Of a stretch of 64,000 bases of DNA, positions 11,405 through 22,959 are shown in pieces. A model generated the notes under the pieces. It had not been told where the DNA came from and searched no databases. It saw only the letters and a list, made by a program, of their open reading frames with translations. This stretch comes from Cladopsammia gracilis. Lineage: Eukaryota > Cnidaria > Anthozoa > Scleractinia > Dendrophylliidae. The stretch spans positions 1 through 64,000 of the forward strand of contig JAJGOT010001022.1 of NCBI GenBank assembly GCA_022457155.1. The letters are read 5' to 3'. The translations under genes were made by a program, and so were the position numbers. How positions within the stretch are numbered: position 1 is the first letter of the stretch; every line of letters starts with the position of its first letter.

Positions 11405-11877
11405 TGATTCTGCAACAAAAATAAACGTGTAGTTGCTCGAGTTATAAACGAAAATAGCAATATAGGTATCTTGACGCTTTTATAAATGTTTTGCAAGTAA
11501 ATATGTAAACTACAAATTAAAGTAAACTGACAGAGGAAAACCGTTTTTGCAGCATTCAACTGTATTTTGTCTGCCCAGCTTTGTTTTGGAACTAGCTACC
11601 ATTGATTTTTTTGAGAAGAGTCTAAATGATGTTAACAGTACTGTTTTATTTTCTTCAAATAATCCCAACTTTGTTTTTTTGGCACGTTCTTAGCTTATCC
11701 TTTTACACTCGACAGCAGCGTGGCGCACAATCATATTGACAAACCGATATGAGGCATATTGGCCGTGCTCTTCTTTGTTTTCCTTGTCCTCTCCGCTTTC
11801 TTTCCCCGCTTGCGTGTACTTTACCTTGCCCTTAAAATCTAACTTCATTATAACTCAAGTTAGTGAAATAAAAAAAG

Positions 11878-12245
11878 CCTAGAGCTACATTTTTTTGCGT
11901 TCTTTTTTGAAGCCAGCAACGATCAATGTACATGTACATGGCTTTTATGAGTGTTTATTTTCTTTGTTGCTTAGCCTTGAAAGTGAAAGTTTTAGTCGTT
12001 GCAATACAAAGAGGAAGAACACACGCAATCAATGCAATTTTAGCGTAATTTAATTTTACCCTTTAGCTACATTTTTTGCGTTCTTTTTTGAAAGCAACAA
12101 CGGTCAATGTACATGCACATGGCTTTTACGAGTGTTTATTTAGTTTCTTTGTTGCTCAGGCTTGAAAGTGAAAGCTTTAGTTGTTGCAATACAAAAAGGA
12201 AGAACACACGCAATCGATTCAATTTTAGCGTAATTTAATTTTATC
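11878..12245. repeat. 183-bp tandem duplication upstream of DSGD locus 2
   Basis: AGCTACATTTTTTTGCG at about 11881 starts again at about 12064. Both copies run through TCAATGTACATG, TGAAAGTGAAAG and GGAAGAACACACGCAATC. Locus 1 holds only one version, near 2660-2780, so the doubling came after the gene duplication. Confidence 0.85.
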
Positions 12246-12975
12246 CTTTATCACCCCGGTAACCTTCAACAGACTTAACTGCATATGTTCTATTTATGGG
12301 TAACAATATATAAGGACTAATAGGATACACTGAACCACTGCACGCGTATGGTAAAAATAGGGAAATAAATTAAATGATAGATTGACTGTTGACAGTGATT
12401 GAAAGTCATCTTTTTTTCTTAATTTTTTATCACGATTTGAACTTTATTCACTACCATTACAAAGAAATTTCAGAGTAAGAGTAAGCAATAGAAAAGGAAA
12501 ACGAATGAAACCTCCTTTTACTATGGAAACCAGCAAAAAACAAACATTTATATGCCCTTGATATATTGCCAGTCTGACTTAATAATTATAAAACGTCTCT
12601 TTAGAAAGTATAATGAAGTGGTATCCCAATTAAAAAAGAACGCTATCTATTCATTTTTCAGTAGAACACTGTTTTCTTTTAGCCGAAAAAGGGATTATGT
12701 ACATGTACATCCCTACGTTTGTCAGGATATCATGCAAAGATTTCCTTTTGATGATAATTCTTTCCCCTAAATTAACAAGATCACAGCTCAATTAAACAAA
12801 AGCGAGTGCCCTTATATAAATTGCTTGAGTACATAACCCATAACACAATATATCGAGTTTCTGTACTTCACGGCTGTTTTTCTGCTCACCAAGAACACCT
12901 ATCAACCAAGTGACCTGATGGCTCGACTACTTAACCTAATACACAATATCTTGAATTTTTCAGTCCAAGAAAACC

Positions 12976-12981
12976 TATAAA
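12976..12981 (+). promoter_or_regulatory. TATA box of DSGD locus 2
   Basis: TATAAA lies 87 bp before the start codon in the same context as at locus 1 (AACCTATAAATTTT, then ATCAAACCCTTCATT). Confidence 0.65.
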
Positions 12982-13062
12982 TTTTCAAGAAAATATCAAA
13001 CCCTTCATTCAGTCACCATCATCTGTCGAGGTCGAAATACTCCTACACCAAAATCGTGAAAG

Positions 13063-14281
13063 ATGTCTTCAAGAACTTTGTTTCTGCTCTGTCTTGTGGC
13101 TCTGTTGAGACCATTCACTGGTATTCCTCTACCAAAGGCATATGGTAAGATTCGTTCATAGCCATAACATATTTGTACGTTCTTTTTAATTTAGTCTGGG
13201 CTGTATCATGCAGCACCACAAGCTGTTTTTCTAGCTTTCCGATGAAAAAAATTTTGTCCAAAAAAAACTGCTTTGGGAAACTAAAATTTACCATTCACTG
13301 GTTTTACTTTAATATGTTTTTCGTTAAAAATAAAAAAGTAATATTAATCATAATACAAAAACCTTTGAAATATTCTTTTTTTTTTTTCAAGTGCGTAGGG
13401 TTTATTTATTTTACCAGTTACAGGAAGAAAGAGTTAAATGAGTTAGCTTTACAAGTTTTCTCATCAGTAATTTTCATCCCATATTTCTTATCGTGTTTTC
13501 AAAGTGCTGAAAACACCAAGTATCATGTGTGATCTGAAAGTAGGCAATATCTCCTCGTACCACTTCTAAGCTGTTTCGAAAGTAAATTGTAATTCTGCGG
13601 AGGTAGTTTTTATTCTTTAAGTAGTTGTTTGTAAGTCCGATTTGAGGCCCATGGTCGCTGCTATAAGTTTGTGTCCTTGGACTTCTCCAAATTATCTTCC
13701 TCGACCATAGTTCATTAAAGTGCGCTTAGGAGGATCACTTTGTGATTGACTAGAAATCAAGATATAAGTAAAGGGAAGTGTGAGTACTCGTATTTAGTTC
13801 ATACTGTAGAATTGGAGATTTATAGCAATACTGACAAAATTTAAGACCTATTGGGTTAGTAAACCCTCCCAATTTTCCCTCAACAGTGGAACACTACAAT
13901 AACGATTACGATGACCACAGACATTACTTCGAAGCTGGCGATAACAAAAATGACAGCGGTGATGACAGTGGTGATGACAGTGGTGATGACAGCGGTGATG
14001 ACAGTGGTGATGACAGTGGTGATGACAGTGGTGATGATAGCGGTGATGACAAGGATCATGACCATGAAGACGAAGATCATGATGACAGTGGTGATGACAG
14101 TGGCGATGATAGTGGCGATGACAAGGATCACGATCATGATGACAGTGGCGATGACAGCGGTGATGACAGTGGTGATGACAGTGATGATGACAAGGATCAC
14201 GATCATGATGACAGTGGCGATGACAGTGGTGATGACAGTGGTGATGACAAGGATCATGATCATGAAGACGAAGATCATTAA
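13063..14281 (+). CDS. Secreted DSGD/DHDHED-repeat acidic protein, locus 2 (two exons)
   Basis: Exon 1 is 13063-13144 and exon 2 is 13887-14281, joined in phase 1 (donor GTAAGA, acceptor CAACAG), giving 158 residues. The signal peptide (MSSRTLFLLCLVALLRPFTG) and the IPLPKAY cleavage region match locus 1 almost exactly. Exon 2 starts EHYNNDYDDHRHYFEAGDNK. It then alternates DSGD units with blocks of the type DDKDHDHEDEDHDDSG, adding His and Lys to the acidic chain. It ends at a TAA directly after DHEDEDH. The sequence beyond the stop still resembles the coding tail of locus 1, so the GPI-like end has been lost by a stop and the product should be freely secreted. DHDHED blocks could bind Zn, Cu or Ca; this is inferred. 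The conserved TATA box, splice sites and AATAAA suggest an expressed gene. Confidence 0.8.
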
Positions 14282-14698
14282 CTTGATTATAAAGAGAGAA
14301 ACAATAAGTACAAAGATAAATAAGAAAGGAGTTGCACTAAGAGCTAAAATAAATATATACACATAATCAATTGTTTGTTGTTACTCAACTTAATCCGTTA
14401 GCGTATTGTTAGTTGGAGTTAATCGCCCATTAGATTTGAACTTTCAAATTCCTTTTGTTGAATAAACATGTACATGTATAGCAAGGCTGTATTACGATGT
14501 ACTGGTATTGCTTTTTTAAAGAAAACGTGTGGGTAGGATTAAAAGAGGAAACTTAATGGTAACTTTGACTGGAACTTATTCTAAGTTCACAATGATGTAA
14601 TTAAAACAAATTTCACTTCGTGAAAGGCTTTATTTGTCATAGAAAACGGACTCAGAGGTCATCACTCCATGTTGTTGTTGGGTTATTTTTAAATGTGG

Positions 14699-14704
14699 AA
14701 TAAA
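14699..14704 (+). terminator. Polyadenylation signal of DSGD locus 2
   Basis: AATAAA followed by GTGGTTGTTTT, matching the arrangement downstream of locus 1. Confidence 0.6.
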
Positions 14705-14770
14705 AATGAGCTTGTAATAATGTGGTTGTTTTCTTATTGATTTGTATACAGCAGCATAAATAGAGGTTAC

Positions 14771-15588
14771 TTCACGGTTGGTGAGCGCGTACGATTTTTA
14801 TTCACGAGTTTGTGATTCTTTCCAACGAGTGAATAAAAATCGTACAAGCGAACGAACCGTGAATTAATTTGTTTATTATATGCATACTGAGATTTACACA
14901 ACAGAAAAACAATTAGACGAAACGATTAAATTATCAACACTTCAGTAGAAGGGTTCTTGGTTTATTGTCAGACTCAACTTTCAAGTGGAAAAATTCACCA
15001 AATTCACACATCTAACAAAAATAACCACGACAATAATTTTTTCCAAAACTATAACAAGACTATACATAATAAGCCCAAGACACTTTACGACAAAAACAAA
15101 GCAAGTTTGCGTACCTGTGTTTTGAAGGTTTTGCCGCTTTGATAACAACAACAAATGGCGAGAGTTCAAACTTGTTTGTACGTTTGGCGATTTAATTGCT
15201 TTTTTTTTAGCTTCTTTTAGCCTTATTCTTTCTCCTGTTAAACGTATATTTTCCCTTTCAGCAAAATCTGTTAAAGTTGTTTTCTTTAGGTCCGCAGAAA
15301 TCCGCATTTTTCATTGAAGTGATGGAACTTTAAACCTTTTTGTCGCCATAAATGAATTTCTTCGAGGCCTTCAAGGAGGGCGAAGGCACACTGAATGGCG
15401 GGAATTCCCGCGTACGATTTTTGTCACTAGTGAAAAATGTCGTATCACGATTCTGATTGGTCATACGATATTCTTCACTAGTGAGGAAAATCGTATGACC
15501 AATAGGATGGCTTGTCATACGTGAAGGGACGATTTTTATCTCATAGTTTTCTGGTGTGTAAATCTCAGTATGTATATAATAAAAACAG
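14771..15588. mobile_element. Hairpin plus TIR element downstream of DSGD locus 2
   Basis: A first hairpin spans 14771-14863 (TTCACGGTT ... AACCGTGAA, with the arm GTACGATTTTTATTCA and its complement). A second inverted pair lies at 14868-14905 and 15550-15588 (TTATATGCATACTGAGATTT against AAATCTCAGTATGTATATAA). CGTACGATTTTT strings recur near 15410 and 15530. No transposase is visible. This looks like one or two nested foldback MITEs. Confidence 0.6.
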
Positions 15589-15599
15589 TTTTTTGTGTA

Positions 15600-17200
15600 A
15601 AGGGTTAATTGATATTGATTGAAAATTTAGGTGCGTTTGTCAGACGTTCAGAGAGTGGGGAGGGACGGGAAGAAAATATTGCGAGTCGTCAGAAACTGTG
15701 ATATCCAGGTCCAATGAAATTACAGGTTGTAAAGAGCTGCGTGGTATCTGTCAGAAACAGGCTAACATTAAAGGCCCACTTTCACCCAAGATATCATTGC
15801 GAATTTAACGCAGTCGAAAATTCCCGAAAGAGCCAATCACGAGCGAGCTCGTCATTTGAAAACAAAAGCAAACGGACCGCAAAGCCGAATGGGTGACAGT
15901 GGGCCTTTAAGGTTATTTTGTGGTTTTAATCAAAGCTTGAGGAAATCTCAATATTAAAATGAAAAAGTTGAGAATTGTGGTAGAGTGAACAAAACGCAAG
16001 CGATTTGTTTTTGCCGTTATTTTATTTTCGGTATTTATGCAGTTTGATGACCAAAATTATGCCAAAGTAACCGTCAATAGTACACCCCTGCAAAACCCAA
16101 CCAAGGGCCGAAACTAAACGAAATCTTCTAATTATTTGGATTATTTAACGGGAATTAGCTCGGATTGACACTGTGGATTGAGTTCTTGAACTAAAGAATT
16201 TCGTATGAGCGAAGCGGCAAGTGCCTGATGATATTTGAAAATATACGGCATTGTATGGAACTTCGAACTGAACGTTTTGAAGCAATATAAAAATCAAAAT
16301 CGCTGAATAAAGTCGATTAAAAACTTATTTGTGTTGTTTTCTATCTTTATGTAATATATCAAACTTGAGACACAGTGTTTCATGTAATATATCAAACATG
16401 AGACACAGTGTTTCATCACAAGGACAAACACTGAGAAGAGAGTTGAAAATACGACGCGCAGCGGAGTATTTTTGCCGAACTTCGAGGCGTTTGATCTTGT
16501 GATGAAATACTTTGTCGAATGTTTCATATTTCTTCTCAAACAAAATGATTTTAGAAGGAGAAATTAAGGATGCAAAAATGAGGAGCGTTTCATCTGATTT
16601 CCAAACACTCATTAAACATTAATTTCCTTCGTATTTTCTTCATGAATTATTAATGAGTTTGAGAAACTGTGTTTTTTAGTCCATCTATCTTACCTTGTAT
16701 TATATAACAGATATTCAGGATAAAACTGAGCAAAGTTGAAAATAAAACGACGAAGATTGAAGGATTATTAACATAATCGACAACGGAATCGTAACGTTCC
16801 TGAGGATTGTTATCAGAGGGTCTGAATGGAGTTTAGTGTTTAGTGTTATTTACCCATAAAAGTTTAGTGTTTGCTGTTAAATTGGCCAATATTTTAATGT
16901 TTACTGTTCCCGGAGAAAATACTGTTAAGTGTTTGGAGGGTTTTTCGTTAAAAAAAACATAGTCTTTTAGCATTGTAAATACTTTTATACTCTGCCGAAA
17001 TCGCTGATAAAATCACTCAATCGCCATGCCTGAACTTTTAGCCTGTGCTCAAAGGGACAGTAGTCTCTTTTTATTCTACCCTTGCGCAACAGCATTCTGG
17101 GAAACCTGGGAACCAATCTCGAAAATTCCTCCTGTCAGTATCACAGCTTGAGACTTATTCCTAAGATCAATTTGGTCTAAAAGGAAAAATCTCTCAGGCG
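15600..17200. other. Intergenic with a short direct duplication
   Basis: No gene was seen. Around 16345-16420 a 31-bp motif (ATGTAATATATCAAAC ... GACACAGTGTTTC) is present twice in tandem. The rest is AT-rich and unremarkable. Confidence 0.4.
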
Positions 17201-17483
17201 CATACTTTATTTTATTTTATTTTTTTATATATATTTTTTATTATTATTATTAAACTGTACATAATTTACTTACACTGATTCACTAATTACATCATTACAC
17301 TTACAGTATTTACATCACTTGCTATACTAAGTACATTATTTACAAACAATTCTTACATCTGACTACTCACATTACTCATTTACACAGTTAATAACAATGG
17401 CGAGAAAAGGGGATTTAAAAACAATTTCAGCCAGTCATTACAGGGCATTTTCGCCAAATTCTGCTGAAGGATATTGCTACAGG

Positions 17484-17600
17484 AGGAGGGGAGGGCGAGG
17501 GGAGGGCGAGGGGGGGGGCGAGGGGGGGGGAGAGGGGGGGAGAGGGGGGGGAGAGAGGGGGGAAGGGGGAGAGAGGGGGGAAGGGGGAGGGAGGAGGGGG
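17484..17600. repeat. G-rich polypurine tract
   Basis: About 115 bp of GGGGGAG/GGGCGAGG repeats on the plus strand with many runs of four or more G, so it has high G-quadruplex and triplex potential. It lies just downstream of the L1-like fragment on the opposite strand and may be part of that element's 3' region. Confidence 0.8.
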
Positions 17601-17639
17601 TGGCATAGAGACCTCTTACCATAGAGTGTCTATACTAGA

Positions 17640-18340
17640 AGTTCCCATTTTTTGGGGAGAGTGTCACCCGCTTTTTGACTTCGATTTCACAATTGTTTTA
17701 AGGTATCGCAGGAAGCATTCGATTATAGGTGCTGTTTCTTTGCATTTACAAATCCACTGTAGCGTCTTGCTAGCAAATAGCAAAAATTTAATTGTAGATG
17801 TTTTTTTGAAGCATCCGGCATTAGTCCCAAAGCAACAGATATACTTATTATATAATTTTCTGAAATAATTTGGGATAAGGTTAACCGGGCCATTAAAAAA
17901 TTCCAAAAAGAAACAACTTTAGGACAAGACCAAAAAAGGTGTTCAAGTTTATCTGGTTCTTTTTCACAAAAGGAACATTTTGGATCGTTTTTTATTCCAA
18001 TTTTATGTAGAAATTCATTAGTTGGTATTCATCTATGTAAAAACTTGAATTGGAATTCAATAAGTCTCGTACTATTTGTACATTTGGACGCCAATAGGTA
18101 TGCTTCGCACCAGTTGATACACTCATCGTTGTTTAAGGTGCAATCGCTTTTCCATTTCTGTTGACTTTGTGTAGGAAGAATGCTTTTTTTTTCTCTATAA
18201 GTTTATTATTTACGAATGGACTTGTTTTGTTGGCTCGCATCAATCTTGTGGAAAAGCTTTCATATTCAGAGTTGTTTGTAGCACATTTATTTTTATGTAT
18301 ATTCCACTATAGTGGCTGAAACTGAGTTACTATTGTAGGT
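17640..18340 (-). pseudogene. L1-like LINE ORF2 C-terminus (fragment)
   Basis: Read on the minus strand, pieces give QQKWKSDCTLNNDECINW, LIEFQFKFLHR, then IPTNEFLHKIGIKNDPKCSF and the C-x2-C...EHLFWSC zinc-knuckle-like motif, followed by FW and a basic end near KSKSKSG. The order (FQ(Y/F)K...HR...PTN...C-x2-C...E(H)LFW.C) is typical of the C-terminal domain of L1/Tx1-type ORF2. An in-frame TGA follows LHR, and upstream the frame decays, so it is a 5'-truncated dead copy. Confidence 0.75.
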
Positions 18341-18634
18341 CAAGACGAGGTGCCACGGGATAAGGAGACGCACTATAATCTATGATTACTACTAGTTTGT
18401 ATTATAAACGCGGGAAGTTTCGAATGTATGTATTTTGTTGGCTGCGCATAAAGAATATTTGGTGCAATTTTGCGCACACGCACGCGAAATTTTAAGACAA
18501 ATACATATAGCTGGTTGCTCTTGTCAATGAACGTTTGAATATTTGTGAATTTAAATTTTGGATGTCTCTTAGGGAGAAAACTGTCTTTGTTACATTAAAA
18601 GCGGGGAAGGTTCGATTGAACGCGCGGCACACCC

Positions 18635-19015
18635 AGAGGTACAGTGTAACCCAGAGTTTTTTTCTGAACTGCAGCTAACGTCAACATACATAGGCTGTAC
18701 CTCTCAAGGTGGCACTCCCAGGGGTACAGGGTAACCTAGTTTTTTTTTGTACTGCAACTAATGTCAACATACATAGGCTGTACCTCAAGGTGGCACACCC
18801 AAAGGTACAGTGTACCTTAGATATTTTTTGAACTGTAACTAATGCTAACATACATAGGCTGTTCTTCACGTTGGCACACCCAGAGTGACAGTGTAACCTA
18901 GAGTTTTCTTTTTGTGAACTGCAACTAATGTCAACAACATACATAGGCTAGATTTTTTCGAACTGCAACTAATGTCAACATTCATAGCCTGTACCTCAAG
19001 GTGGCGCACCCAAAA
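18635..19015. repeat. Tandem repeat of about 80 bp, five to six copies
   Basis: The unit reads AACTGCAACTAATGTCAACA, then TACATAGGCTGTACCTCAAG, then GTGGCACACCCAGAGGTACA and GTGTAACCTAGA with T-rich spacing. Copies start near 18668, 18752, 18831, 18918 and 18960 and vary in length. No open frame is shared among units. Confidence 0.8.
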
Positions 19016-19138
19016 AAGAGTGCATTCTTTTGCATTTTTCACAACTCTCTTCCTGCATACCTTTGTAGAGTTTGAAAGTTGTTTGCCTCGTGTTAGTGGT
19101 CATTCATTGTGGTTGATGCATGATGGCGGAGATCAAGG

Positions 19139-19333
19139 ATGGCGGAGCGAGTCGTTTTTGCCGCCTTATCTCTTAACAACTGGCTCGTAAAGTTTGTCAT
19201 GAAAGTAGCTAAAGAGTCGGGTGAAAGGTATCTACCCAGAACTGTGTACAGGATAGTATGTGGTCTGAAGCGTCATTTGGAAGACAAAAATGGCGTCGAG
19301 GCACTGAATCCACTTGATGCTCAGGATAAAAGG
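19139..19333 (+). CDS. Partial exon resembling the Crypton/DUF3504 (ZMYM-like) N-terminal domain
   Basis: From MAERVVFAALSLNNWLVKFV to about DAQDKR the frame is open and is followed by a good donor (GTATGAG at 19334). The pattern LNNWLVKFV...K-E-S-G-E-R-Y-L-P-R-T-V-Y-R-I-V-C-G-L-K-R-H-L resembles the SAM-like helical start of Crypton tyrosine recombinases and the derived DUF3504 domains in ZMYM, QRICH1 and KCTD1-type proteins. The catalytic R...HxxR...Y part is not found in this window, so this is either one exon of a gene whose other exons I cannot place or a decayed Crypton. The start at 19139 is chosen only because it is the first ATG in frame; a GC-rich GATGGCGGA context with a second in-frame-less ATG lies just upstream. 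Confidence 0.45.
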
Positions 19334-19479
19334 TATGAGAAATTTAACAAAGTTTTGTTTGCTGGTTTGGTATTATTTTTTTCGGAAATATTTTAAATTA
19401 TTAAAATAACATGCTCTTCTTGTTTGATTGACAAAGTTTTCAATCCTAAATGCATCTCCGGTTTTTGATCGGTGGTCCC

Positions 19480-19740
19480 ATGATTTTGCTTGCCATCTTT
19501 TGAGAATGGAATGCACTTCGAAGGAGGAGATGAAGGTTTTCTTTGTTCATTTGTACATCCACTGACTTCAGCATTCGCACCTTGTCGTGGTGAAGTCTTA
19601 GCAGACTCTATTTGCCGCTTGGCATCTTTTGAGAAAGTAATGCACTTCGAAGGAGCAGATGAAGGTTTTCTTTGTTCATTTGTAGAAACATTTGTTTTAG
19701 TATCAAAAGTCTCAGCAGACTCTCTTTGCCGCTCACGCAT
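19480..19740 (-). other. Duplicated open frame on the minus strand (unknown)
   Basis: Two near-identical segments (about 19493-19560 and 19625-19690) translate on the minus strand as TNEQRKPSS-(P/A)-PSKC-I-(P/T)-FSKD. They sit in an open frame of about 115 codons starting at 19740, next to a poly-T run. The function is not recognised. The repeat plus coding-like preservation suggests a former low-complexity nuclear protein exon, perhaps of the Crypton-like unit nearby, but this is weak. Confidence 0.25.
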
Positions 19741-20296
19741 CTTTTTTTTTTTTCATTCTTTCCTTTGCTTAGATTGTTCTCCTCGCGTGTTTTTACGTGA
19801 TCGAATGACCCGCTTTGATTTTTGAGCCTTAATGCCGTCGACAGTAACTTCCATCCAGAGAGACATCGAAGAAAGACATCGGAGACGACAATCGAAGTTC
19901 CCCGTCACCACAAGTTGACTTTTATTTGGATAATATTCGGCACGTTTGGATCATATTCGGCACGTTTCAAGACATACGAGACGATTCTAGTCCACAGGCA
20001 TCACTCATAATTTTTTCTGGTTTCCTTTCAGTTTGCTAACAGTTCTTGACATTTAAATTGAGGTATGTTTGGAATGCTAGAACTTAATTCTAGTCAATTG
20101 TATGGGATACTTACAACAGTCGAAACTTTATGTGTCGTTTCATGAACAAACTTGACCTAAGAGCAATTCAGATTGACGCGAAATTCACCAGGCAAGGATG
20201 ATGGTTCCTTAAATCTTTGTTCCAGTAGATTTATCGCGTCTAGTTACTGAAAGTAGTTACACTAACATTGAAAATTAAGGATTCACTCCACACGCA

Positions 20297-20461
20297 GGGG
20301 CGGATCTAGGGGGAGGGTGCAGGGGGTACGCCCCCCCCCCCCCCCCCCCCGAGATGACCTAGTCTGCGTTGTTCGCTTTTAAAATTTGTTTACGTCACCC
20401 TTCAGTTACGTCATTCCTTAGAGGTGCACCCCCTCCTAAGAAAAATCCTGGATCCGCCCCT
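20297..20461. mobile_element. hAT-like MITE with an internal C20 tract
   Basis: The ends CAGGGGCGGATCTAGG and CCTGGATCCGCCCCTG are inverted repeats of the kind common in hAT MITEs. ACACG directly flanks both ends. The interior includes 20 consecutive C (20331-20350) and no ORF. Confidence 0.7.
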
Positions 20462-20859
20462 GACACGTTTCATTTAGGGGCGTCACACAATGAAACTGCA
20501 CTCTCAAATTAAAAGATCCTTGGTGTGAGTACCGCGTGCCATTTTGAACGTGCGTTTAAAATCGCAGGGCGAGCAGATATCCCAAAAAGCAAGCTACTAA
20601 AACACTCTAAGAATCGTGGAATATTTTTTCACTTGACACACCATGATGTGTGTTCCGCTTGAAACGGGGTACCAGATTGCAGTAAAACAAATTGGACTAT
20701 CAATCACTGCAAATAACCTCCAAACATGGCAAATTTTGATGTGTCCCGTGAAAAATTACTCAGCGATTCTTCAGACCACAGGCAGCCCAACCGTGGTGTG
20801 TGCCACATCAAATTACAGATTCGAAGCCGGTAGACAGTAATAAAATATAGGTAATAATA

Positions 20860-20985
20860 AACACTTAATGACTGGTCCCGAGGGAAACAGTGAATTTTGT
20901 TTTCCGAGAATCTCGATATTTTCCGAGACGAAGTCGAGGGAAACAAAATTCACTGTTTCCCGAGGGATCAGTCATTAAGTGATTT
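20860..20985. mobile_element. Foldback MITE (ACTTAATGACTGGTCCCGAG)
   Basis: ACTTAATGACTGGTCCCGAG with GGAAACAGTGAATTTTGTTT pairs with AAACAAAATTCACTGTTTCC and CGAGGGATCAGTCATTAAGT, giving arms of about 45 bp around an ATATTTTCCGAG centre. It splits the left PLE repeat. The full insertion may extend to about 21245, since GGGAAACAGT recurs there. Confidence 0.75.
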
Positions 20986-21405
20986 GTTATATAACAACAT
21001 AAAAAAAAACACAGTTTGAAAAACGCGCCGAGCACTCGAGGTAAACATCAATCCATCATAATCATGCCACCTTTTGCCACGGTCTGATCACGTGCGCTAG
21101 CGGGAAACAGTGCAATGTTACCCTCTGACGTAAAAATTGTTGTCCGCTTTCGCAAATGTTGCCCGCTTAGGAAAATTGGCGGGAAACAGTTCGTTTGTTA
21201 GATGTCACGTGACGATGAATCAACCAATCAACGCGCGCGTTGTATTGACAAAAACTCCAGTTGTATAACAATACAATTGGTCACGAATCGAGAAGTGATA
21301 GAAAAATCGATAATATTACACAATAGAGACTTCTTAATAAGAAATAGCACACAAACTGTAGTGACAAACATGACAATAAAACGCATGTTGAAAAACAAAA
21401 TATTA

Positions 21406-21445
21406 ACTTGGCGTTTCGTTTGTTATAACATACATCCTCAGAAGT
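21406..21445 (-). ncRNA. Degenerate hammerhead-like motif (left PLE repeat)
   Basis: On the minus strand ACTT, CTGAGGA, an imperfect stem II and GAAAC match the copy at 25280-25319. The cleavage triplet reads GCC instead of GTC and stem II has a mismatch, so activity is unlikely. Confidence 0.5.
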
Positions 21446-21559
21446 GACCGTTTAGAATACAAGTAACAACTAAATTTAAATGAATAATAAGTAACTAATT
21501 AACAACAACAATAACATAAGATAAGAAAAATTTGCATATAAAAGATGCAAAGTAAGAGG

Positions 21560-22955
21560 TAAAGGTAAAACTAACATTGAGGAAGTTGTTGTTACAAAAT
21601 GGTTATCCTGCTGGTGTTGTCAATTACAACATTAACAAGAGGCTAAACATAGCCTATACTCATGCGCATGAGACTCTAAGAAGAGTTTATTGAAGCTGCC
21701 AATTTTTCTGTAGTTGCTTTGAATATTTAATTTATTGATTCCTGATCAAACCCACACTAGTGTAATACTTCCCAAACGTTAACCGTGAATTATTTCTATT
21801 ACATTGGGTTATTCCAGAAAGAATCCCCTCGCCCCACCGACGGATGGCAAGATTGTTTGACCCCTTCCCCCCCTCCCACTTGGATTTCCAAGCCAAGAGA
21901 CCCCTTCTCCTGCCCGGATTTCCAATAATTTTTGTGGAAGCCCTAAATTTACAGGTAATGATAAAAATACATGTAATCGGATCCACGAGATTCTACTTTT
22001 ATAATGTGAAAACTGTGGCGATGAGTGCTATAAATTGGTGAAACATTTTAATAAAAATAAATATTGCGTGACACATCATGAATCATGACCCCCCCCCCCC
22101 CCCCCCCCCCGTTTGATTTCAAGACCAAATCGAAATGAAATTTTTCTATAAAGCTAGTCCTTTAAATAACTGCTGTGATTTTGCCATGTATTAGTTTTTT
22201 CCAAGCTTCACAGTTTTTTCAAAGTGTTGTCGCAAATACACTTCTTTCATATATGCAAATTTCGTGTGGAATGTAATTCGATCGCGTGTTGCTTTCACAT
22301 GATCATGAATCCAAAATATTTGTTCTAAAGGTCCAAACTTTTTAATGAAACTCATATTTCCTTGAATGAAAATGATTTTTCCTTGAACAAAAGAGTTAAA
22401 CGCTTATCAGAATTCAGTGATTTTCTGCTTCCGGAAGGCTTGGCGATTTATTTACTGAAGGTATCCTCAATGCAGTGCGCAGCGCTGGCGTCTGCGAATT
22501 ATATTATAAACATCACAAAATAATATTTACATTCAGCAACCTGCTATATTATATCTAGTGTTTTCTAAAATTTCCGACTTTTCTTGTGTATATAGAATGC
22601 CATTCTTATCCGTAAAGATGATTCGCATAATGTTTTCGCGAATCAAAAAATCTTGAAAGCAAACTTTATTTCAGAAAGCGCTATTTAACTTAATTATATT
22701 TAAATACTAGCGTTCCTTTACCGTGATTATTGACTTCACGAAGAAAACATTCGAACAAGTTTGCGTCTAATGTTTCCCAAACCGTGACTGCATTCTGTTA
22801 CATTTGAAAAGACTACTTTTAAAAGCAATAAAATCAGTAAACGACCGGGTTATTTTTCAATTTTAGTAATTCTCAAAAACTGTATTACGCGACAGTCCGT
22901 TGACTCTGTGTTTAGAGTACATAAAAGCTCACAAAAGCAACTTTTTCTCGGTCTA
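21560..22955. other. Intergenic or decayed element interior, no gene seen
   Basis: No coding motifs were recognised. It contains a 22-C run at 22089-22110 and AT-rich sequence. It may include lost interior sequence of the PLE remnant. Confidence 0.35.
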
Positions 22956-22959
22956 GAAT

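Larger units (their letters stand above)
11405..14750 (+). repeat. Segmental duplication, copy 2 (DSGD locus 2 with flanks)
   Basis: Collinear with 1982-5770 from CTGCAACAAAAATAAAC through the AATAAA signal and GTGGTTGTTTT. The similarity is high enough to read by eye in promoter, exon 1, intron, repeat exon and 3' flank. Confidence 0.85.
20760..21545 (-). repeat. Inverted terminal-type repeat of the PLE remnant (left copy)
   Basis: About 20770-20860 and 21250-21545 are the reverse complement of 25585-25670 and 25174-25415. They share GCCCAACCGTGGT and AAATTTAAATGAATAATAAG, the GACAATAAAACGCATGTTGA block and a ribozyme-like motif. The left copy is interrupted by foldback sequence at about 20860-21245. 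Penelope-like elements are known for LTR-like repeats in either orientation. Confidence 0.7.

Noticed and set aside
17380..17624. Pro/Leu-rich and Gly/Glu-rich ORFs over the G-rich tract
   Set aside because: Composition artefact of the purine run; no start context, domain or conservation.
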